A stretch of DNA of 14,990 nt from Elusimicrobiota bacterium. Lineage in GTDB: Bacteria; Elusimicrobiota; Elusimicrobia; FEN-1173. The stretch covers positions 1 through 14,990 of the forward strand of contig JACQPF010000346.1 in assembly GCA_016207625.1 (NCBI GenBank). The letters run 5' to 3'. A program made the translations under genes and the position numbers. This document shows positions 1 to 5,267 of this stretch, piece after piece; positions within the stretch are counted from its first letter, which is position 1, and the number at the start of each line of letters is the position of its first letter. The notes beneath the pieces were generated by a model. The model saw only the letters and a list, made by a program, of their open reading frames with translations. It was not told where the DNA came from and ran no database searches.

Positions 1-802
1 CCGCCAAGTAGAGGGGATCGTTATTTTCCGCCAGGGAGAACAATTCGTCTAAACCCACGGGAATGCTTGCGGAGTCCGGCTCCACCGTCTTCCCCCAGGC
101 CGTACCCACAGGCTGGTCCAAAAGGGCGTTCAACTCGGCTTCCGCCAGGGTGCGCTCCTGCTTTTGCTCGAACAGCATATTTTCCATGCGGCCCAGCTCC
201 GCCCGCATCGTCAAGACATCGGGCCCCGCGCCGCCGGAGGCGGCTCCTGTGCCGCCGCCGGGCATGCCACCTCCGCCCTCTCCCATTCCCGCCGCCGGCA
301 TGCGCCCTCCGGTGGCCAGCCTCGCTTCAAGAGAACGGATGAGGAGCTGCATAGTCTCCACGTTCCGCTCAAAAAGCCTGGCCAGTTCATCCGCCTTGTA
401 AAGCCGGTAGTATTCGGCCCGGACATCCGCCAGAACGCTCAGCGCCTTGGCCTTGTAGCGCGATTCCGCCACCCGGGCCTCATATTCTTTCGCCTCGCCT
501 TCCTTCGACAACTTGCCGGGAAAGGGGATTTCTTGTTCCAGCCGAAGGTGGTCCATCTTTTCCCCCGCCGGCACTTTCTCTTTCGAAAAAGAAATCATGG
601 GGTCCGGCCACGCCTTGACGGCGACGACCCGGGCCTTGGCCGCTTCCCAGTTTTTCCGAGCCGTCATGATATCCGGGTTCCGGTCCAAAGCCGTTCCGAG
701 GATTTCTTTTAAAAAAACAGACGTGTCCCCCGTACCGGGCTCTTGGGCATGAGAGGACATGGCGATCAACAGAAATACACTAATGAATAATAGACGCGGC
801 AT
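1..802 (-). CDS. TolC-family outer-membrane efflux protein (CusC/CzcC-like), partial, 3' end beyond window
   Basis: The first 267 residues are visible, and the frame is open to the window edge. A signal peptide (residues 1-19, MPRLLFISVF..., cleavage near SHAQ) precedes the usual outer-membrane-factor pattern: ALDRNPDI near 38-45, a long amphipathic helix, DPMISFS at 67-73, then EQEIPFPGK at 89-97. The latter is typical of the metal-RND (CusC/CzcC) branch rather than of E. coli TolC. The family forms trimeric outer-membrane barrels with a periplasmic helical tunnel. The ATG at 802 has an SD-like TAGGAG (809-814). It follows the Cys/His-rich secreted protein on the same strand by 71 bases, so both probably belong to one efflux operon whose adaptor and pump genes would lie left of the window. 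Unusual: a Gly/Met-rich insert (about residues 164-195) in the conserved turn before DVLTMRAEL. The fold assignment is firm; the metal role is inferred from the neighbour and the subtype motif. Confidence 0.85.
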   Translation of the reverse strand, partial: MPRLLFISVFLLIAMSSHAQEPGTGDTSVFLKEILGTALDRNPDIMTARKNWEAAKARVVAVKAWPDPMISFSKEKVPAGEKMDHLRLEQEIPFPGKLSKEGEAKEYEARVAESRYKAKALSVLADVRAEYYRLYKADELARLFERNVETMQLLIRSLEARLATGGRMPAAGMGEGGGGMPGGGTGAASGGAGPDVLTMRAELGRMENMLFEQKQERTLAEAELNALLDQPVGTAWGKTVEPDSASIPVGLDELFSLAENNDPLYLA

Positions 803-834
803 ACACGTCTCCTATTATGAGAAAAATGAAATGG

Positions 835-849
835 CTATATTTAATATAG
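835..849. repeat. AT-rich perfect palindrome between the secreted-protein gene and the outer-membrane-factor gene
   Basis: CTATATT and AATATAG form 7-base arms around one central base, in the 71-base gap upstream of the outer-membrane-factor gene. The flanks are AT-rich, unlike the GC-rich genes on either side. It could be an operator or a minus-strand -10-like element, but no convincing -35 hexamer sits at the right distance, and there is no U-tract that would make it a terminator. Confidence 0.35.
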
Positions 850-873
850 GAAAAACGTACGAAAAGAAGCAGC

Positions 874-1290
874 TTAGGAGAGCTGAGGAGGACCGCGGGG
901 GTCAGGAATGAAACGATGCCCTTTCGACACCCGCACGGGCGGGCCGGAAGAGCTGAGGAGTGTTTTAAGGGTTGGAACACCGGGGGCGGCCATTTGTTCC
1001 AGAATAGGAACGAAAGCCAGCCGGACCATGCTGGGAGCCGGAAGGCTGACCCAACTGACGCCGATGCGCTGAACATCCGAGGAAAGACAACACAGCATAT
1101 CGCCCGGACAATGGGACGATTTGTGTGGGGCGGCGCCTGGCGGCGCCGCGGCTTGGTGGCAAGGCATTTTCTCGACGGGAGCGGTCATTTGGCAGTGATC
1201 GGCTTCACGCCCGAAGCAAGAATGCGACGGGACCGCCACCACTCCAGCGAGCAAGACAAATAGCAGCAACCAACGCCGATTGTGTCTCAT
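874..1290 (-). CDS. Small secreted Cys/His-rich protein, probable periplasmic metal-associated protein
   Basis: The 138-residue protein starts with a clear signal peptide (MRHNRR, then a hydrophobic stretch 7-20, processing near 24-27). The mature N-terminal half is rich in Cys, His and Met: C25, C33, C44, C61, C67 and C68, with HCQM, MPCHQ, SSHCPGDM and a CC pair. This looks like soft-metal ligands. The C-terminal half (about 75-138) is Pro/Ser-rich and ends in a GHRF...PRGP tail. I do not recognise a named family. Short Cys/His-rich secreted proteins often head CusCBA/CzcCBA-type operons, and here the next gene on the strand is such an outer-membrane factor. A metal-sensing or chaperone role is therefore a reasonable inference. 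The ATG at 1290 lacks a Shine-Dalgarno sequence and lies about three bases from the predicted transcription start, so the mRNA may be leaderless. Confidence 0.65.
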   Translation of the reverse strand: MRHNRRWLLLFVLLAGVVAVPSHSCFGREADHCQMTAPVEKMPCHQAAAPPGAAPHKSSHCPGDMLCCLSSDVQRIGVSWVSLPAPSMVRLAFVPILEQMAAPGVPTLKTLLSSSGPPVRVSKGHRFIPDPRGPPQLS

Positions 1291-1299
1291 GTTATTGTA

Positions 1300-1327
1300 A
1301 GTATACCAGAAAACACCTCAAATTCAA
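1300..1327 (-). promoter_or_regulatory. Sigma70-like promoter for the Cys/His-rich protein and efflux gene
   Basis: On the minus strand TTGAAT (1322-1327) is followed by 16 bases and TATACT (1300-1305). The -10 matches the consensus at 5/6 and the -35 at 4/6. Transcription should start near 1293, only a few bases from the ATG at 1290. It lies between the ferredoxin stop and the next gene, so the efflux genes have an option independent of ferredoxin transcription. Confidence 0.5.
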
Positions 1328-1335
1328 GACCGCGA

Positions 1336-1650
1336 TTATTTCGGAGTGATCTTAATGGCGACGGGCGGACATACGCTTTCGCAGGCCATGCAGAAAATAC
1401 AGGCTTCTTCCCGCAACGGGTCGGCCTTCTTTTCGGATGCGGGATGACCCGGCGTATCCAACCATGCGAACACGTTTTCGGGGCAGGCATCCAGACAAGC
1501 GCCGTCGGCGACGCACAGGTCGAAATCCACGGCCACCCAAGTTCCATGAATCCCTAATTTGGCCGGTTTCTCCTCGGGGCCAAAAACGGCGTGGCCTTCG
1601 TGATCGGCTACTTTCTGTCGCGTGGTTTGGAAATCAGGATCAATCGCCAT
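1336..1650 (-). CDS. Archaeal-type zinc-containing 7Fe ferredoxin
   Basis: This is a 104-residue low-potential electron carrier. Two cluster motifs are visible. Cluster I has C46, D49, C52 and C56-Pro, the Asp-for-Cys version that favours a [3Fe-4S] centre. Cluster II has C84, C87, C90 and C94-Pro ([4Fe-4S]). The N-terminal extension holds DHEGH (H17, H20) and GIHGT (H35), and KADP supplies D77. Those are the four zinc ligands known from Sulfolobus zinc ferredoxin, at the same spacing once the initiator Met is counted. Blocks such as DTPGHPASEKKADP also match that family as I remember it. The start is set at 1650 because AAGGAGG lies just upstream; a longer frame to 1689 has no such support. 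In thermoacidophilic archaea this protein accepts electrons from 2-oxoacid oxidoreductases. No such partner is visible here, so its redox partner is unknown. Confidence 0.92.
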   Translation of the reverse strand: MAIDPDFQTTRQKVADHEGHAVFGPEEKPAKLGIHGTWVAVDFDLCVADGACLDACPENVFAWLDTPGHPASEKKADPLREEACIFCMACESVCPPVAIKITPK

Positions 1651-1692
1651 GAAAAGCCTCCTTATTTTTTGTCCATCACATCCTATCAAAGA

Positions 1693-1721
1693 ACTATAGG
1701 CAAGTCAATACATGACGGCAA
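1693..1721 (-). promoter_or_regulatory. Promoter of the zinc-ferredoxin gene
   Basis: Minus-strand TTGCCG (1716-1721), a 17-base spacer and TATAGT (1693-1698; 5/6 to consensus) lie 43 bases upstream of the ferredoxin ATG, giving a leader of about 35 bases with a strong SD. A second possibility on the same strand is TTGACT-N17-TAGGAT, slightly further downstream. Either way the ferredoxin has its own start site just after the acyltransferase stop. Confidence 0.5.
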
Positions 1722-1730
1722 ATGTCATGT
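1710..1730. promoter_or_regulatory. Inverted repeat overlapping the -35 of the ferredoxin promoter (candidate operator)
   Basis: ACATGAC (1710-1716) and GTCATGT (1724-1730) are perfect 7-base arms 14 bases apart centre to centre, separated by GGCAAAT. The repeat covers the predicted -35 hexamer, where a repressor would block RNA polymerase. There is no following T-tract, so it is not an intrinsic terminator for the upstream gene. The cognate regulator is not in the window. Confidence 0.45.
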
Positions 1731-1734
1731 TTTG

Positions 1735-2772
1735 TCAATTCGACGTCGCTCCGTGAAGGGTCAATGCGTTTCTTATCATTGAAAAAGATCGATAAAACCG
1801 GTTGTTGTTCAATCTATAAACCGAGAAATTCAATCGATGACTTCCGAACTTCTCCTTATGTTGAACCACTCCCTCATGCCCGCCGCTGGGATTGAAATCA
1901 AAATAGGCGACTCCTCGCTTTTTGGCGTCCATCATGATTTTGTGATTCAAAAATTTCGGAGCCCCCATCTCAAAACTGTGATCGGAGTAGACGCAATGCC
2001 ACGATATGCAATACCGCGAGTGATACAGGTTCACGCTTCCCCCCAGGAGGCGCTCGCCGGCCCACACGAGCCAGAACCGTATTTTGTCGCCGCCTTGCTT
2101 GAATAGGCTCTGAAACAAAGGAGGCTCGTAACGGCTTGTGGCGTCTTCACCCCACCGTCGGAGAGATTCCTGATAGACGGCATAGTAGCGATCAATCTCC
2201 TCCATCCGCGTCGCCGTGGTCACTCTCAATCCCGTCTTCTCCGCCTTTCGAATCAGCCGTCGAACGTTCTGGTCGTACTTCTCCAGAAGTTGGTTCTCCT
2301 CGGAAATGGCCGACAAGTCCAAGACTTGAGTGAAATCCGGTTTTTTGTCCCAATTCCGCGAAGAGATCGGCTGGTCACAATAGGGGTTCCCGAAAATAAG
2401 GACTTCTTTTGCCCGCACGTCTCGCTCAAGGAACTCCACGATCCTTTGAACTCTCTCTTCGGTCAGAACGCCCGGCGCGGCGACAAATCCTCCATATACA
2501 CCCAACATATTGGAGTGGTAGGCCTTGAAAAAACCTTTGCATTCGTGCTCCACCCCCATCGAAGGCAGAACGACCCAGTCCCGGCCGTCAAAAAGGAAAG
2601 CTCTGGTTTTGATCTGACAGGAATGCGGATGAGACCGCAGTAAGATTCTGGACCAGGCGGAGGTGTGGAAGAACGTCGCGTATTCGCACTGCTCCGAGAT
2701 GGAATCCCAAAGCGCGAAGGGAACCGAGTTCAACACCTTCATCGGATGTGATTTTGCGATCAACGTGAGCAT
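1735..2772 (-). CDS. FemAB/GNAT-fold acyltransferase family protein
   Basis: The 345-residue protein has the layout of the FemAB-like (Acetyltransf_6 type) family. An N-terminal half contains a Tyr/Gly-rich AYHSNMLGVYGGF segment (about 84-96). A helix rich in Arg/Lys (QNVRRLIRKAEKTG, about 168-181) is followed by a second GNAT-like domain with LLGGSVNLYH (about 242-251), YFDFNPSGG (about 290-298) and KEKFGS (about 306-311). These C-terminal motifs are characteristic of the family, which transfers amino-acyl or acyl groups to peptidoglycan precursors or to surface polysaccharide and lipid. The substrate cannot be told from sequence. The ATG at 2772 has AAAGGA at 6-base spacing; a GTG at 2814 would add 14 residues with weaker support. 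The gene reads as visibly less GC-rich than the export genes beside it. It stands alone, divergent from the tolC-macAB operon. Confidence 0.8.
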   Translation of the reverse strand: MLTLIAKSHPMKVLNSVPFALWDSISEQCEYATFFHTSAWSRILLRSHPHSCQIKTRAFLFDGRDWVVLPSMGVEHECKGFFKAYHSNMLGVYGGFVAAPGVLTEERVQRIVEFLERDVRAKEVLIFGNPYCDQPISSRNWDKKPDFTQVLDLSAISEENQLLEKYDQNVRRLIRKAEKTGLRVTTATRMEEIDRYYAVYQESLRRWGEDATSRYEPPLFQSLFKQGGDKIRFWLVWAGERLLGGSVNLYHSRYCISWHCVYSDHSFEMGAPKFLNHKIMMDAKKRGVAYFDFNPSGGHEGVVQHKEKFGSHRLNFSVYRLNNNRFYRSFSMIRNALTLHGATSN

Positions 2773-2899
2773 GGCGGATCCTTTTCTATTCTCGAATTGG
2801 CCTGCGACCACCACCCGTTGTCAAACAAGGTGCATTGTGATCAGAAGAATCGGGAACCCGCGGGAAACTGAAAAAAGGCTGGAACTTGGATGTTTTCCA

Positions 2900-2928
2900 T
2901 CGACGACGTTACATTTGTATTCTATCAT
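2900..2928 (+). promoter_or_regulatory. Possible promoter of the tolC-macA-macB operon in the 237-base divergent intergenic region
   Basis: TCGACG (2900-2905), 17 bases, then TATCAT (2923-2928; 5/6 to consensus) would give a leader of about 75 bases before the GTG at 3010. The rest of 2773-3009 is non-coding in appearance. On the minus strand TTGACA (2819-2824) could serve the acyltransferase gene, but no good -10 follows at 16-18 bases. Confidence 0.35.
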
Positions 2929-3009
2929 AATCCCCCAGCCGCATGGCAAGCGCTTCAAGGAGCCGACACTTTTTCGGCACGGGAAGCGTCTAACGAATAT
3001 GAGGACCCT

Positions 3010-4296
3010 GTGAAACGGACGACACATTTGAGATCTCTCTTTTTCGCTTTCGGCTTGGCGGCATTGCCGATCCTCGCCTTGGCCCAGGAGCCGCTCTCTT
3101 GGTCAAGCTGCGTGGAAGAGGCGGCCCTGCAAAACACGGAGATTGCGGCCGCGCAGGAGTCGGTGCGTCGGGCGCAGCACCAGCTTCGCGGGAGCCGCAG
3201 CGGATACTACCCTCAACTTTCCGGCGATGCCGGTTACACCCGCGCCAATTCCGCCACAAGCCTGCAGTCCCTCGGTTCCGGGTCGGGCCTCCGCGAAGAG
3301 TTCAGCTTGGGCCTTTCCGCCCGGCAGAACTTCTTCACGGGTTTCCGTGATCGGGCGGGCGTCCAAAAAGCCAAGACGGACGTCGACGCCGCCGAGGCCC
3401 GATTGCAAACCGTGAAGGCCCGCGTGGGTTTTGATTTGGAAAGCGCCTTTGCGCGGCTCCTCTTCGCGCAACAACAGCTCGTCCTGGCCGAGAGCATCGC
3501 CGGGCGGCGCCGCGAGAACATGCAGCTTGTCGAGGCCCGCTACGAAGGAGGCCGTGAGCACATGGGCTCCGTATTGCGGAGCCGCGCCGCCCTCCGCCAG
3601 GCGGAATACGAGTTCTCCCAGGCCAAGAGGGCGCTTCGCCTGGCTCAGAGGCAATTGGCGAAGGTCCTCGGCCGGGACGGGACCGAAGATTTGTCCGTCG
3701 CAGGAGAACTTGCGGCGTCTTCACCGGAGGGTCCCCCGGATTTCCAGGCTCTGGTCCGGCAAACCCCGGATTACAGGCAGTCGATCGCGCAATCCGTTTC
3801 CGCCCGGGCGTCGCTGGGGATCGCCCGGGCGGCGCTTTATCCGGAGGTCAACGCCCAGGGCTCTCTTTCTCGACGCGGAACGGATTGGCCGCCGGACAAT
3901 GACCGCTGGTCCGCCGGAGTCGGACTCTCTCTGCCCATTTTCTCCGGCGGCCGCCGCCGGGCGGACGTCGCATCCGCCCGGACGGACGTCCGCCGAACCC
4001 GTCTGGACCTCAAGAGCTTTGAATCTCAAACGGCCCTGGCCTTGGAGAACGCTTTTTTCTCGTACCAAGACGCCGCGGAAAAAACCCGGGTGCAGGAAGA
4101 ATATTTAAAAGCGGCCGAGCTGCGCTCGGAAATCTCCCGGAGCCAGTACACGAGCGGATTGCTTTCTTTTGAGGATTGGGACCTGATTGAGAACGACCTC
4201 ATCAGCAATCAGAAATCCGTCCTCGCCAGCCGCCGGGACGCCGTGATCGCCAAGGCCGCCTGGGAACAGACGCAGGGAAAGGGACCCATTCCATGA
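3010..4296 (+). CDS. TolC-family outer-membrane factor of a MacAB-type exporter
   Basis: The 428-residue protein starts with a signal peptide (MKRTTHLRS, hydrophobic 9-24, cleavage after LALAQ). It then shows the duplicated outer-membrane-factor plan: LSWSSCVEEAALQN, paired long helices, SGYYPQLSGDAGYTR (first barrel strands), LGLSARQNFFTGF, then the second repeat with ARAALYPEVNAQGSLSRRG and SAGVGLSLPIFSGGRRRADVASA. Such proteins trimerise into the outer-membrane exit duct. The GTG at 3010 is preferred because GAGGA sits just upstream and it begins a proper signal sequence. The frame is open further back to 2890, but that stretch has no signal-peptide character. Its stop codon shares ATGA with the next gene, so it is translationally coupled to the adaptor and ABC subunits and is almost certainly their dedicated duct. 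Size is normal for the family. Confidence 0.9.
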   Translation: MKRTTHLRSLFFAFGLAALPILALAQEPLSWSSCVEEAALQNTEIAAAQESVRRAQHQLRGSRSGYYPQLSGDAGYTRANSATSLQSLGSGSGLREEFSLGLSARQNFFTGFRDRAGVQKAKTDVDAAEARLQTVKARVGFDLESAFARLLFAQQQLVLAESIAGRRRENMQLVEARYEGGREHMGSVLRSRAALRQAEYEFSQAKRALRLAQRQLAKVLGRDGTEDLSVAGELAASSPEGPPDFQALVRQTPDYRQSIAQSVSARASLGIARAALYPEVNAQGSLSRRGTDWPPDNDRWSAGVGLSLPIFSGGRRRADVASARTDVRRTRLDLKSFESQTALALENAFFSYQDAAEKTRVQEEYLKAAELRSEISRSQYTSGLLSFEDWDLIENDLISNQKSVLASRRDAVIAKAAWEQTQGKGPIP

Positions 4297-5267
4297 AAAA
4301 GCACAAGAAACTTTGGATCGTTTTGGCCGTCGTCATGTTGGCGGGGTTTTGGGGAATCCGGCGATGGAAAGCCGCTGATCAGAAAGCGCCCTCTTTCCGT
4401 CCCATCCCCGTGGCCCGGGGCGATATCCAGGTCAACATCCTCACCACGGGCGTTGTTCAGCCGCGGAACCGTCTGGAAATCAAGCCGTCCATCGCGGGCC
4501 GGGCGGAAGAGGTCTTGGCACGGGAAGGGCAATGGGTCAAGAAGGGCGATGTCCTGGCGTGGATGAGTTCCACGGAGCGGGCCGCGCTCCTTGACGCGGC
4601 GCGCGCCAAGGGCGCGGAGGCCCTGTCCCGCTGGGAGGAGCTCTATAAACCCACTCCGCTCGTCGCGCCTTTGAACGGCACCATCATCTCGCGGAACGTG
4701 GAGCCGGGACAGACGGTCACGGCCCAGGACGCGGTGCTCGTCATGTCGGACCGGCTCATCGTCAAAGCGCAGGTGGACGAAACGGACATCGGCCAAGTCG
4801 AACTCGGCCAGAAGGCCCGCGTCAGCCTGGACGCCTATCCTCAAGAAACGGTGGGCGCCCGGGTGGAGCACATTGCCTACGAGGCGAAGACGGTCAACAA
4901 CGTGACGATCTATGAGGTGGACGTTCTCCCCCTGCGCCCGCCCGCCTTCCTGCGCAGCGGCATGACCGCCAACGTCACCTTCCAAGTGGCTTCGAGGGAG
5001 AACACGCTCCTCCTCCCGGCCGAAGCGGTCCGGCAGGAGGAAGGCCGGTCCAGCGTCATGCTTCCGAATCCGGCCGGCCACGGGAAACCGGAAATGCGTG
5101 AAATCGAAACGGGCCTGAGCGATGGAAAGAACATCGAGGTCTTGTCCGGGCTCCAGGAAGGGGACAGGGTCCTGGCGGCCTCTCTGTCCATGCCCGGCTC
5201 CCGAACGGAAAAACAGGGCAGCCCCTTGACCCCGTGGGGACGCCAGCGAGGACGGGGAAACCGGTGA
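4293..5267 (+). CDS. MacA-like periplasmic adaptor (membrane fusion protein) with very short hairpin
   Basis: The 324-residue protein has an N-terminal membrane anchor (residues 7-21 hydrophobic, preceded by MKKHKK). A barrel-sandwich (lipoyl-like) half motif follows at about 62-90 (EIKPSIAGRAEEVLAREGQWVKKGDVLA). The matching second half is at about 120-150 (LVAPLNGTIISRNVEPGQTV), and a beta-barrel (VDETDIGQVELGQKARVSLDAYP) and membrane-proximal domain complete it. It would link MacB in the inner membrane to the outer-membrane factor. The alpha-helical hairpin between the two lipoyl halves is only about 30 residues (91-120), far shorter than the roughly 100-residue hairpin of classical MacA, so docking to the duct must differ. 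ATGA overlap with the gene before and GTGA overlap with the gene after argue for stoichiometric co-expression. The export substrate is unknown. Confidence 0.88.
   Translation: MKKHKKLWIVLAVVMLAGFWGIRRWKAADQKAPSFRPIPVARGDIQVNILTTGVVQPRNRLEIKPSIAGRAEEVLAREGQWVKKGDVLAWMSSTERAALLDAARAKGAEALSRWEELYKPTPLVAPLNGTIISRNVEPGQTVTAQDAVLVMSDRLIVKAQVDETDIGQVELGQKARVSLDAYPQETVGARVEHIAYEAKTVNNVTIYEVDVLPLRPPAFLRSGMTANVTFQVASRENTLLLPAEAVRQEEGRSSVMLPNPAGHGKPEMREIETGLSDGKNIEVLSGLQEGDRVLAASLSMPGSRTEKQGSPLTPWGRQRGRGNR

Noticed and set aside
164..712. 182-codon plus-strand open frame
   Set aside because: Antisense to the outer-membrane factor that is open to the left edge and has signal peptide and family motifs.
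2814..2814. GTG as start of the acyltransferase
   Set aside because: No good SD; the ATG at 2772 has AAAGGA at proper spacing.
2890..3009. Upstream extension of the tolC-like reading frame
   Set aside because: The extension has no SD, includes the probable promoter, and would bury the signal peptide at 3010 inside the protein.
4209..5081. 290-codon minus-strand open frame
   Set aside because: Antisense to the adaptor gene; composition typical of a shadow frame.
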